From Ischnura elegans (Eukaryota; Arthropoda; Insecta; Odonata; Coenagrionidae), in contig NC_060252.1 of assembly GCF_921293095.1 (NCBI RefSeq), forward strand, positions 74,234,866-74,298,865: 64,000 bases of DNA. Reading direction: 5' to 3'. The notes below the pieces were generated by a model that saw nothing but the letters and a program-made list of their open reading frames with translations, searched no databases and was not told the DNA's origin. Both the position numbers and the translations under genes were made by a program. This document shows, one piece after another, positions 1 to 10,853 of this stretch (position 1 is the first letter of the stretch; every line of letters begins with the position of its first letter).

Positions 1-1240
1 CAAAAATCCAAAATATTTCGAGGACCCCAAAATCCGTTTAGGTTTGGTGGGATCACAAAGGTGTTCCTTCCTGATGGATTTTTGGTAGAACATATAAGCG
101 TGGAGCTCTGGATGTGGAGGACATTAATTTCCAATGATTTTCCTCGGGAACAGGAGACCTCTTTATAAATTCCCTTACTTCTTGCTCGATTCTGGCTTTT
201 GGGCCTTAAGTCTCTCATAAGTATCTTCATCCGGAAGGGAGAGAACATTCTTGCCTTATTCCTCCTTTTTCATGATGACCGTTGCTCTGCCTTTGTCAGC
301 TGGAAGTATGAGGATGTTGTTATTGTATTTTAGTTCATTCATGTTTCGCAGTTCGGCAGCTGGTAAATTTAATTTAAGCATTTTGCACGTCGAAGCACTC
401 ACTCAATTTAATGTCTCATGCTATCAGCTTTGTCTGGAAGAAGTAGACATATTGCAGCCTCTGTTCCTGTAATGATGTCTTCCTCTGGTAAGTATTTTGG
501 TGCAATTGCAAAGTTCAACCCTTTTGAAATAACTGATACTGTCTCTTTGGCCAAATTCTTCTCCATTAGATTGTTACCGAACTTGGTAGGTCAGCATGTG
601 GTTTCTCCTGCCTCAATGCAAAATTTTCAAATCTGCTCTTCTGCTTGATAGTGGTCTCAAGAAGAGTATTAACGGATGAGTTATTAGTAATTCTATCAAC
701 AATGTCCCAGTACTCATGATTCAGTATTCCAGGAAGCTCAAGGTGGTGATATAACTCCTCCGCCACCACAAAAAGTGACTTGTATGTAGCACAAACACGT
801 TCACGTAGGAGAACTAGGCTTGTTTGCTTGAAGACTCTTGGCCTTCAGAGTTTTCAGATGGTGTTTCACTTTCACACAAGTTGGAATTGTTTCTGTATCC
901 TGGCACTGTTGCAATAAGGCAAGGGATGAGAGAAGTGTACTCTTCTTATTTCGAAGACATTCCAGTCTTCTTGTCTCCCCATAGAGGATATTAATTTTTG
1001 TCTGAAGATTTTGCTTCTTTTATCTATGTGGTAAGTTCCTTCCAGGAAATGCTGCATTGTTAACATTTTCTGCTCGACATATCACTCCTCCTATTGGAAG
1101 TCTTTTCAAGAGATGGAATGGAATGAGAGGGAAAAACATTCTCATCCCAGTCTTTTATAGGATTCATTATCCCATTGTTGACCCGATTTGAATTTCCCAC
1201 GGAAGGCAATATAAGCGGCTGAGGTTATATCCATCCTCTC
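1..1240 (-). pseudogene. Penelope-like element, 5' part of downstream tandem copy (decayed)
   Basis: Reading the minus strand, this stretch begins with untranslated-type sequence (about 1240-1080) and then runs into the N-terminal coding part of a Penelope-like reverse transcriptase. A clear piece is LPADKGRATVIM, encoded around 250-330 (minus), the motif that precedes the RT domain in this class. Stops and frameshifts interrupt it. Segments 60-240 and 700-1240 repeat, in direct orientation, at 2490-2670 and 2690-3130. The copy runs off the window edge at base 1. It is a dead remnant. The class is identified from motifs; the clade is not resolved. Confidence 0.7.
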
Positions 1241-3130
1241 TATTGAAATTATTTGGCCTTTTTGCTATTTAGACAGACCTATTCGCATAACGCAGAAGGC
1301 GTGGATCTTTCGTCTTCGCCAACACCCATATATGATTGAACATCATTTTATGCCCAGGGCTGAAAGCATAATGTTCAGCGACTGCTCATGTGTCCCATGT
1401 ATAAAGTTGCATCGCTCTTTCATGCTCTCTAAGCTTTTGGGAGATAGATCGCTTGCTCTGTCCCACAAAGCATCTGCTGCAACAGAGGGAACCTCATACA
1501 CTCCCAACCAATGACGACAAGGATGGCTGTCCTTCGGTAAAGGTAGAGCATTTTAAATTTTATTCACCATGCAGAAGCGAGTCTTGATATTGCCTTTTTG
1601 AAGGATTCTAGCGATTCTATCTGTGACTCCGGAGATGTATGGGAGTTTAGCGTGTGCCAATGGGTTTTTCTCTTTGTGGTCTTCATCTTGAAACGGTTGT
1701 CATTCTTTCATCGCTCTTTTTATGGAAGAGACACTGCAGCCATTACCTATCAGAGCGTACATAAGGTGTCACATTTCACTTTGGATATGTTCTACATCAC
1801 ACACGATTTTGGCTAGGTGGGTTAGCATTTTTATGACGCAGGCCTTCTGTTGTGGATGGTGATGTAACCATGAATTTAAATCCCTGTCGGTGTTTGTTTT
1901 CTTTCCATACACTGAGTAGGCTATGCTTACATCCATTTTTCTTTGAACCGGGACATCTAGGAACGGGAGACAACCTCCTTCTTCAAGTTCTTTTGAGAAT
2001 TTGATGTCTGGATGATTTGTATTTAGATGTTCATGGAAAGCCTCCAGTTTTTCTTTCCCATGTAGCGAGATCACAAAAGTGTCATCTACATATCTTATCC
2101 ATCCTGATAGTTTATCTTCACTCGTGTAAAGTGCCTTCTTCTAAAAAAAAACTCCATGTATAAATTGGCTATTCCGGGAGAAAGAGGGTAATCCATCGCC
2201 GCACAACTTTTTTGTTCATAGTATAACCCTGTTGTAAAAGAAATAGTTGTTTTGAAGGCAGATTTCAACCAATTTTGGGTAGTCCTTTGGAGGTCCATCA
2301 TCTGTTAGAGTTTTTAAGTTTTCGACCTAATCGGGGACAGGAACTTTCGTAAACACCGACGTGACATCAAAGCTGAATAATTTTTTTTTCAGTAACTCGA
2401 AGTTTTTTCAGGATCTCTATAAAATGCGCCGAGTTTTTTATGACGGAGTCCGTACAGCCATAGAGTAAGAATATACTTACTCTATGGTACAGCTGACGAA
2501 TGGATTTATGGTTGACCATTTAAGCGTGGCGCTTTGGATGCGGAGGGCATTAATTTCAACTGATTTTCCTCGGGAATAGAAGACCTCTTGATCAATTCTC
2601 TTACTTTTCGCTAGATTGTAGCCGTTGGGTATTTAGTCTCTCGCAAGTACCCTCATCCGGAAGGGAGAGAACTAGGCTAAGAACGATGGCCCAGTACTCA
2701 CGATTCCAGGAAGCTCCAGGTGGTGATATAACTCCTCCGCCACCACAAAAAGTGACATGTATATAGCACAAACACGTTCACGCAGGAGAGCTAGGCTTGT
2801 TCGCTTGAGGATATTCTTGGCCTTTGGAGTTTTCAGATGGTGTTTCACTTTCACTCAAGTTGAAATTGTTTCTGTATCCCGGTATCTGTAAAGTTCCTTT
2901 CGTGAAATGCTGCGTTGATAACATTTTCTGCTCGACGTTTCACCCCTACTGGAAGTCTTTTTCTGCTCCTACTGGAAACGTTTTCATCCCGGTCCTATAT
3001 TGGGTTCGTTATCCCATTGTTGACCCGATTTGAATTTCCCACAGAAGGCTATAGCCGTTGGGCATTAGATTGGGCACGACCACCGAGAGAGAAACCCCTT
3101 CCATATGCGTCTGAGGGGTCTGAGGTTACA
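1240..3130 (-). pseudogene. Penelope-like element, central tandem copy with RT and GIY-YIG remnants
   Basis: The minus strand encodes, in order, an N-terminal piece (2854-2690), the RT core and a C-terminal endonuclease. RT landmarks are SFDVTSVFTKVPVP (about 2360-2320), PLSPGIANLYMEF (about 2190-2150) and the catalytic RYVDDTFV (YVDD at 2092-2081). About 1480-1320 encodes CSRCFVGQSKRSI followed by AVAEHYAFSPGHK, which match the GIY-YIG region that distinguishes Penelope-like elements. Several stops and frame changes show that it is not functional. Compared with the neighbouring copy it lacks the segment carrying LPADKGRATVIM, an internal deletion near 2671-2690. The direct repeats on both sides fit the known head-to-tail 'pseudo-LTR' arrangement of this class. 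Confidence 0.75.
2459..2487. repeat. Short palindrome with CATAGAGTAAG arms
   Basis: CCATAGAGTAAG and its inverse CTTACTCTATGG flank a 6-base AATATA centre inside the Penelope remnant. A related string occurs at 43952-43985 in Amt intron 1. It may be a transposon terminus shared by the two sites; no element could be delimited. Confidence 0.4.
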
Positions 3131-3300
3131 TTCATCCACCCAATTGAAATTATTTGGCCTTTTCGCTATTTCGACGGCTTCACGTATAAAGCGTGGATGG
3201 TAATCTTTCGTCTTCGCCAGTACCCGTGAATGGTTGAACATTATTTTATGCCCAGGGCTGGATAGGTAATGTTCAGCGACCGCTGATGCGTACCATTTGT
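3130..3300 (-). pseudogene. Penelope-like element, C-terminal end of upstream tandem copy
   Basis: The minus strand is open here and encodes AVAEHYLSSPGHK, a VLAKTKDYHPRFIREAVEI segment and a KRPNNFN tail. This is the C-terminal end of a Penelope-like polyprotein downstream of the GIY-YIG nuclease. It is better preserved than the equivalent part of the central copy (about 1400-1240). It lies 5' (on the minus strand) of the central copy's start, so the copies are arranged tail-to-head. The rest of this copy is missing. Confidence 0.65.
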
Positions 3301-3447
3301 GAAATGCTGCGTTTTAAAAATAAATCTCTGTCTCACTCAAGTGTCTTAATAAGTGCGCTTTTTATTATCATAAGATGGCTACTCTGACAACAATCAACAC
3401 AGCATTTATACTTTTTTTAAATAAATGAACTAACTAGCAACAACCAA

Positions 3448-3557
3448 CCCCTATGAAAAAATTGTATAAACCTGTTTCAAATTTTTATAGATTACCATGG
3501 CAATGTACAAGATTGTATAAAAATTTGAAACAGGTTTATACAATTTTTTCATAGGGG
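3448..3557. repeat. 110-bp palindromic MITE, TIR CCCCTATGAAAAAATTGTAT
   Basis: The two halves are inverted copies, starting CCCCTATG and ending CATAGGGG, with a small unpaired centre around CCATGG. It has no coding capacity. Two bases, AA, are repeated on either side, which is too short to prove a target duplication. The same termini bound the element at 3924-5618, so this is a short derivative of that family. Confidence 0.75.
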
Positions 3558-3923
3558 AATGCCCGGCATATACATTTTAAATGTAACGTTTAACGCTTTC
3601 CCTTGACGGCGACATTGGTTTTATATCAGTTTAAACACTTTTTTTCGGTAACACAAAATGTTGTTTTTTTCTTTTAACTATAATTCCAACATCAAAAAAA
3701 TCTCATTTTAAATTCTTTAAAAAAATTTCTACATAAATCTTGTTATTAACTTTACCAGCATTATTTCTTTCCTTGCAAATGTCCCTTTAACAAGTTGCCT
3801 GGTTGTCCGAAATCCCTAACAAAGAACCACTTACCCGATGCTTTCTTGAACTTATTATATTTTTTCCTCAAATACCATAAATCACCTACATATATAATGA
3901 GTTTTTTTCAGATGAATAAATAT

Positions 3924-5618
3924 CCCCTATGAAAAAAATGTATAAACCTGTTTCAAAATTTTATACAATCTTATACATTGCCATGGCAATAGGGTTGTTC
4001 AAGCCTATCAGAACGGTCTAAAAAAACGAATGTATATCACTTCTGATGTAATTTCATTTTGATTGGGATGAATGACAGATGCGTTGAAAAAGTAATGACG
4101 GAGTTATTAGCAATCAAAATTCGAACAATTTTAAACGCCGCCAAAAACGGTCGGCCATCTTGAAATAGAGGTGATGACGAAACAAGCCTGTACGGCTGGC
4201 CTGTACCCTCGATGCCAAGCTGAGCACTCTGCATGCCGACTGGACATTTGCCAAGGTTATTCCTTATTTTGAAATGGCCTATGTTGTGCATGAAGCTTCC
4301 GGATGGATCAAGGCGACATAAAATCCATTCTTCAAGTTAGGGAGGCAACGTATGTAGTGTAATTGTTGACAGGAATTGAAAGTTTTGTATAGCTGCATTT
4401 GCAAGGAAACTACCTACGTGCAGTGAACTTTCATTTTGCCGCTAGTGCAAGTGAACAAAATTTGTGCCCTTAATGTACCCCTGAGTGAATTGATTGCATA
4501 TAGACGATGAAGTAAAGAGTGAAGCGACAAGTGAAGTGAGTTGTGAATGTAACATCTTCGACGAAATTATTTATTTCTTCCATGCTGGTTCAATCAACCC
4601 TATACATTTCGATCTAAGGTATCTAACTATTGCGAAGGATATGTTTCATATTTGAGCTAGTTGTACTTAGAGGATACATCGAACGTATATTAATTTTCAT
4701 TCGTTTGTTCGCCTCTAAGTTCTGTTTGATTTAATTGCCTATTGCCAATTCATTTGGAGCATTCGTCAGTGTTTACATTTCACGAATTTCGTTGCGCTGT
4801 TGTTTGTTTTGGTCATATTTTGGTTACGGTAATAGTGAAAGTGAAATTCGAAGTTTTTTGATGTTACAATAACTGGTTTAGCTAGTTTAATAATTTGTTT
4901 CAGCCTATTCATTTCATTGTCTTCGTAATGTCAATGTAAAATAACGTAAACTGATTCTAAGTCGTTAGTGATGAGTGGTAAGTGAGGTGTGGAGAATCCT
5001 TACGAACTTCAAGGAGTGCAAATTCTTTTGTGTGTGCAGAGTGATTGGAAAACCGATTGTCATGTTTTATTAGTGTTACATAATAGTGTTTTATATTTAT
5101 TGTGAGCCAAGTTTTTATGGAATCAGTTGATTTGGAATATACTGATTATACGTATCAAAAAGACAGCTCGTGAAATGTGTGCGTTGTAGTGCTATTTGTG
5201 ATATGATGAGCAATAAATATGTACAAGTAAGGGTAATTTTGCTTATTATTACTCTTATTAAAGGATAAATTTGGATTTTCTTTAAACACTGATCTGGCGG
5301 CAGACGCTGGAGATCTTTAAAAAAAAGTGGAATAACCCTGCTGAGCCACTTCAAACACTGCAGTAGGGCATCTACAGGCTTGTGACGTCACACACCAAAT
5401 CAAGATGGAAGTAGGGCTTTTTGGCGTAACGTAAAATTTGTCACTGTTTAAAGCCTTCTCTAAACATGTACAATGAAGAAAATAGCATAATATTATTGTC
5501 ATTGCTCCTTCTGAAGCACGATCTTTCGATTTCTTAAATAAAAAAAATATGGTGAACAACCCTATTGTATAAATTGTATAAAATTTTGAAACAGGTTTAT
5601 ACAATTTTTTCATAGGGG
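3924..5618. mobile_element. Second copy of the CCCCTATG foldback element, split by an insertion
   Basis: The left arm (3924-3989) and right arm (5565-5618) are the two halves of the 110-bp palindrome at 3448-3557, here separated by about 1.57 kb. The outer flanks share only AT. The arms contain no gene. The inserted DNA is listed separately at 3992-5562. Confidence 0.65.
3992..5562. mobile_element. Nested element with GGGTTGTTCA termini
   Basis: GGGTTGTTCA at the left and TGAACAACCC at the right, each next to TA, interrupt the palindrome described above. The interior is AT-rich and no transposase motif was recognised; the short open frames inside are not convincing. The 18-base right terminus (5550-5567) recurs exactly at 43824-43841 in Amt intron 1, so the family is dispersed. 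A TA target would fit the Tc1/mariner group, but this rests on termini only. Confidence 0.5.
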
Positions 5619-5639
5619 ATGTGATTCTGTTACACACCC

Positions 5640-6275
5640 CTATTTCACGCCTTTTAACAGTATCGATTTAGGAACATGATTATCTGCCCACACTTCTTCG
5701 TGGATGGGACAAATTTTCACATAAACCCCATGGAAACATTTCCTTTGTTTAGAAAAACCCTCAGGCTGTTCAACCCACACTTTTCCTTGGATGTGATATT
5801 TTAGATAAGCACTGTAGATATATAGATTATTTTCTTGATCCTGCACTAAATTACTACGAGGACAGGGTACTTTCTATTTACTTGTTCTTACAGATCTTCT
5901 TGGTGGTTCTGAGGAGATTACTTCATCTGCTTTAAAATTTGTCTTTTCCACCAGTGAAGAGTCCTGAATCTCATCTTCCACCTCATTTTCCCTCCTAAAG
6001 TTAAGATATTCATCATTTCGGATTTCTGCTGCATTAAACTCTCCTCTACTGTTATTTTCATTGCCGTCTTCTACATTTAGTATCTCCTAATTTCGATTAT
6101 TGAAACTTTGACTTCAGTATTCTGTCTTTTAATACAAGGAAATATATTTTCATTAAAAATCACGTCTCCGTTCACCTCAATTTTCTCTCTATTTAAATTC
6201 CATAATCTGAGGCCACTAACATTTTCTCCTATTCCCAGAAAAATGCGTCCATACCGTTCATACTCTCTCTGTGTC
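5640..6275 (-). pseudogene. Ty1/copia pol fragment (linker and RT start)
   Basis: The minus strand encodes, from 6275 downward, REYERYGRIFLGIGENV and VNGDVIFNEN, the segment that follows the integrase core in copia polyproteins. Next comes an acidic linker ending EPPRRSVRT (about 5900), then VWVEQPEGFSK (about 5790-5750), which is the copia RT 'EQPEGF' motif. Stops and at least one frame change lie between these blocks. The integrase core, the YVDD box and LTRs were not found. The fragment is cut at 5618-5640 by the foldback element. Assignment to copia is firm; the element is dead. Confidence 0.7.
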
Positions 6276-6563
6276 CATAGTCATACCAACCCGCGAGCCG
6301 AGCCTGGCAAACACGGATCCATTTGACTCCAACCTATTATGCTTCCCCGTGACCCATCCCATTTGACCCGCCTCAGTGGAGATCTCACTCTCTAGGCTCA
6401 GCTTGCTTTTCGCAAAGGGACTTTCGCTAGTGCTTATTGTTATCTTCAAACGATAAGGAACTATTCACAGCGCTAGTTCTAGTTTCTCATTTCTTCGTCG
6501 CGAGTTGGTGAGAGAGGGCGTTTATTTCCCGAGGCCTACCTGAGGTCCCTTGCGCACTCACTG

Positions 6564-6824
6564 ATTTTGGACGGCCGGTAAAATACCATCCGATATTTTA
6601 CCGGTTGAGTGCTGTTTGCAAACACGCCGGATTTTAACCGTTCAAACGATCACTTGCTTGATTGTTGCGCTGGCGCCGTTGATCCACAGTGGCAATGGCC
6701 GGCTGCTAACCGGTATTTTATCGGTACCGGTGCGCGGTCGGTATGTGTACAAGCTCCCATGCCTTCCTATTATTCAGGTTTTGAATGTGGATGGTCGATA
6801 TTTTACTGGTGGCCGTCCGAAATC
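6564..6824. repeat. Inverted-repeat MITE, GATTTTGGACGGCC termini
   Basis: GATTTTGGACGG with GTAAAATA and CCATCC at the left is mirrored by GGATGG, ATATTTTAC and CCGTCCGAAATC at the right, giving imperfect arms of about 35 bp around a 190-bp centre. The centre also carries ACCGGTATTTTATCGGT-like strings. No target duplication is obvious and no protein is supported. Confidence 0.45.
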
Positions 6825-8026
6825 GATGTGTATTGCTGCGTCCTACTTGCGCTACATACGGTGCTGTACTTTAATTATATTCTTTCCTCGATCGTTGCTT
6901 GTTTAAGTCACTATCACCTTCAAACGATCAGGGGAAATAGGGTAGTTATCTTGCGAAGGCCTACGCAATAAATGGTAAATGTGATAATGTTTTCCGGGAT
7001 TCCATGTTGTTCGCTGTCAGATGGCGACAGTTTTGTCAGCGATCCCGACAGCATCGTACAAACACTCCCGACCTCTCCATGTATGGACGTCACGCTAAGA
7101 GGGCGGAAGACAACCAGCCCTAGGAAGTTCTGTTGCCGGGAGAGGAATGGCTTACAACAAAAATACATCACCAGTGAGTTTTTATTCAATTTTATATTTC
7201 TGAAAATTTCTCTATTTTTAGATTACCTACGGAAAGTTTCTTCACTTTTAAATTGCCAAAAGTTACCTTCCGCGATAATACCGTACCAGTCCAGAACGTA
7301 GTTCGAGAATACTCTCTTTATTTTGAGATGAAATTAAATGAAAAAAAGCTCCGTAATACACAAAAAGTATCAATAAGGTCGTTTTCTTCATCAAAGAAAA
7401 CGCAAGGCATTGATTGCGATTCGTTGCCCACCATTAGTGTATTCATAAATTATAAATTATTTGGTTTTAGAGATCCCAGTTCAGACGAATGTTGTTGGTC
7501 AATTTTAACCTCATTTGAAAAAGGCCAGATTGGCGCCCATGCGATGCCACTCCACGTGACGTCACAGCGACCTAGATGCTATACGAGTGGTTGGTAGTTT
7601 TACATCGTCTGAGATTACCATTGCATGCACGAGGCACAGAGCTCAGGGAAACATCTCTTAATAATCACCGATTAAAATTGCCTAAGGTCGGAAAGCTTCC
7701 TTCGTTTGATAAGGTAATAATAATCCTTATTTAAGCCAAGCGCTACCTGCTAGCAGGGTACTCTGCTACCTGCTAGCAGCCTGCATCGTAGCAGCGCTCA
7801 AAGCCTCGCACCAAGGTGGCCTCACACGGCGGCAGGCAGCCCCAGGATGACGTCACACGGGCTTTTCCCAGCATTCATACTTATTGTTTGCCGTCGCGTT
7901 TTCGCGCGCTTGAAATTTTTCACTTTTTATTTAATCGCGAAAAATAGATATCGTCATTTAAAAATCTAAAAGCGTGAAATACGTACTCCAGGAGTAATAA
8001 TCTTTCGATTTAGACAATTAGAAAAA
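6825..8026. other. Non-coding interval with part of a dispersed repeat
   Basis: I recognise no gene here. About 7304-7381 resembles 8491-8567 (both carry ATACTCTCTTTATTTT followed by GATGAAATTAAAT), so part of the interval is repeat. A 114-codon open frame at 7253-7597 spans this repeat and has no recognisable domain; it is not called as a gene. 7740-7800 contains short GC-rich direct repeats of CTACCTGCTAGCAG. Confidence 0.5.
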
Positions 8027-8099
8027 ATTTCCTGGATGTAGACAGTTACTTATACCACTTATTTTAAGTGGTATAAGTAACTGTCTACATCCAGGAAAT
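8027..8099. repeat. Perfect 35-bp-arm hairpin
   Basis: Bases 8027-8061 and 8065-8099 are exact reverse complements separated by three T residues. An RNA copy would form an unbroken 35-bp stem. No target duplication is visible, so it is either the core of a very small foldback element or a recent palindrome. Confidence 0.85.
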
Positions 8100-8230
8100 A
8101 ATGGAATACCACATAGTTAACCAAGAGTTAGTGAATTTTATTTATTTTATTTTTTTTTAAATTAGAAAAAAATAAAGAAACCACCCTATCGTAGTCAAGG
8201 GCTGATCCAGGATTTTTCTAGGGGGCAAAC

Positions 8231-8439
8231 CATAGGCGGATATAGGGGGGATATGAGGGCACGTGCCCCATAACCCCCCCAGACCCTTAAAAAATATGCA
8301 AGATTTTTAATATGGTCCCATTATCATTGCGTTCGTTTTGTATTGCGAGATATCCTTGTGCCCCCCCCCCCTCCAGAACAAAATCTTGGATACGACCTTG
8401 CTTGTGCCCCTTCAGAAAGAAATCCTGGATCCGCCCCTG
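8231..8439. mobile_element. 209-bp hAT-type MITE with 8-bp target duplication
   Basis: The right end reads GATCCGCCCCTG and the left CATAGGCGGATAT, an imperfect inverted pair matching the common arthropod CAGGGGCGGATCCAGG terminus. GGGCAAAC flanks both ends (8223-8230 and 8440-8447), the 8-bp duplication expected of hAT transposition. It has no coding capacity. It sits in an older sequence that begins with a similar AGGGCTGATCCAGGATTT at 8198. Confidence 0.75.
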
Positions 8440-9480
8440 GGGCAAACGATCCTCTTATATTTGAGATAAAAAATGATTTAAAACAATGACCGTACGAAAT
8501 ACTCTCTTTATTTTAAGATGAAATTAAATTAATAATGCTCCGTATCACACAAAACAAAATGAACGTAATGATGACCGTATTTAAGTCTAGTCTATTTTTT
8601 AAGCGTCTGGAGGGTGGGGGTGCACGTTCCCCCGTGCCCCTCCCCTAACCGCATATATTCGTAGTTCACAACATCTTGACTTAACTTGGAGTAACTATGA
8701 AGCTGTAAAATTCTTGTATGGAGAATTTAATTTGTTTTACCATCGATATTCCTCAGTTTATCCTGCCATTCCATTTCCTTCTTTATATACATTTTAGTTC
8801 TGTCTTCTTCTGCTTTTAACAAAAATTTTTTTTACTATTTTCTTTTTTATGACTTTAAAATTACCGGCCTATATGGCGGCGGAATAAAGTCCTTTCCTGC
8901 CTCACAAGAGGCCGCGGGCTGGAGTCCCGTCTGGGTAAGTTGCACCCATCCAGGCTATGAATGTTAATATGCATATTTTAAGTTAAATACTCCGATGTAA
9001 AAGGCCAGTGGTGATGTTTTAAGTGGTACAGAAATAAATTATTTCCAGCAACTTCTCAATGTATACCACTTTTCTCGTGTCATGAGTGCTCTTGTGTCCC
9101 TCAATATGTCTTCCATTCCCGCTGTTGGATATACAAGTCTCGATATATTGCGTGTGATCTTTCTGGTTGTCTTGATAATGATGCTAGTCCGTTGATAAGT
9201 GGATAGTATTAAATAATTTGTGGAACAGTTCTTTATTTTTGATTTGTCCTACCATGAATACGACGATAAGAAATCTGCGGTGCGGTTAAAAATCATTCGT
9301 ACCATCTGATTGCACAGCCCGCTTTGATTGCTCTCCATATCCAAACCTCCCTTCCACTTATCGTTTCGCCACTCATTCCAAACACTTCATCCCCTTCTCC
9401 CCTTTCCAAGAACTCAGAGGTGGTGAGCGTTTTAGGGAGTGTGCGGCGAAAACAACTGCGGGACTCAGAGACTGGAAGGC
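8440..9480. other. Non-coding interval
   Basis: No gene is recognised. 8491-8567 is the second copy of the dispersed segment at 7304-7381. About 8870-8945 contains GGGCTGGAGTCCCGTCTGGG, a degenerate tRNA B-box-like string that may be an old SINE. The rest is AT-rich with no supported structure. Confidence 0.4.
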
Positions 9481-10352
9481 ATACAGTAGGGCGGATCTCA
9501 AAAATCAATTTTTTTCAAATCCATCTGACCCAATGAAAAAAAGTTGTGGGACCGATCAAAAAAAAAGGCCTGAAAAATTTGAGACCTCTAGGTGAACCCC
9601 TGACCCTCGCTCAAATGCGATTTAGGGGGGGAGGGTCAAAATTCTAAAAATGTAATACTTTATGGTCATTCCCTATAGATTTTGCCGAGTTACTGCCCCT
9701 ATAGCACAAAAATTTCGTGCATTTTGACGTACCTGCCACCGTTTAGCCACAAAATGCCTAATTTGAGTCCGCGCCCGCGAAGAAAATATTCCAACGCCCA
9801 CGCAGCGTCGCGGATACAAGAGCCGCAGGCCGATCCCTTCCCCTCCCTGCTCGATTCTCCCCCTCCCACGCCTCCAATACAGCAAAATTCATCCCGCGTA
9901 ATGATAATATAAATCGGAAGATGGAAGAAGGTAATAAAGGAAGCGTAGTGAGACGACTTGTCCCTTATTAGGCGCCTCGTCGGAGTTAAACAAATCGATG
10001 TTACCAACTTTCAGAGAAGTGATGAAATATTTTTAGATCCGAGATCGCAGCCTACGATCTATGAAAAGCTCTCGTGAGTGGCTTGTGTGCGAAAGGTAGG
10101 GTGTGCGAACTTTGGATATGCGCTTCAATTTTGGCATTGTCCGACAGATGTAACTAAATGGATTTTGGGCGGAGACCGCTCGCTTCCCCTCCCCGCACGC
10201 CTCTCTCACGCCCCAAATGCACCAAAATTCACACCACGTACGTCTTTCTTCGTTACTTTAGGTAATATTTACTGTTTCAGTATCGTCTGTGGAGGAACAA
10301 TGACGAAAGAATTACTCAATTATCTGCTTTCCAATCTGTAGGGGAAGGTGTT

Positions 10353-10380
10353 GTACCTTGGAACACTTGTACCTTGGAAC
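10353..10380. promoter_or_regulatory. Left terminal pair of GTACCTTGGAAC motifs
   Basis: Two exact direct copies (10353-10364 and 10369-10380) lie in and just inside the left inverted repeat. They are likely transposase-binding sites by position; this is inference. Confidence 0.6.
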
Positions 10381-10710
10381 ATTGAAGATATTTAGTACTT
10401 ACCATGGCATCTAGTGGGAATGGTTTGAACTATGTGAAGCTACCTCCAGTAGATGCTCAATTGTTTTGAAATGGCTGCCTGATGTTTACAAGTTTTGATG
10501 TAAACTCCAGTTGAATTTTATGTGGCGAAAAAGTAATTATTCAGAGATAGTATTTTCGATTGACTGAATCTTCATCACGATTGTTAGTGAATTTTCATCT
10601 AGTTGTTCTTAAACTGTAAGTATAACTGTGTCTATTACTACTTATTTTAATGTTAATTGTTGTAATTTATATGAAGAAGTCGGTGTTTGGAAATGAATGT
10701 TGTAGTTGGT

Positions 10711-10760
10711 GTACCTCTGAACACTATTGTTAGTGTACCTTGGAACATGTTCCAAGGTAC
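10711..10760. promoter_or_regulatory. Motif cluster just upstream of the transposase
   Basis: A variant copy (10711-10722) precedes an inverted pair of exact 12-mers (10735-10746 and 10749-10760), centred about 100 bp before the chosen start codon. If the transposase binds the 12-mer, this would place it over its own promoter or leader. Confidence 0.5.
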
Positions 10761-10853
10761 ACTAACATGAATCATTTTTGTAAATTACTTACTAAAGACA
10801 ATTATGATGAAGCTACATACCAGTATCTATTTTGTTTTAGGTTAGGCCAGAAT

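Noticed and set aside
9682-10007. Open frames of 70-102 codons on both strands, mirrored at 14655-14989
   Set aside because: They are identical because they lie in the long inverted repeats. They have no domain and run on both strands at once, so they are shadows of repeat sequence.
10740-10853. N-terminal extension of the pogo transposase
   Set aside because: It begins at a TTG, covers the inverted motif pair and an acceptor-like TTTTAG; the basic MPRSKEGKKR start fits the family better.
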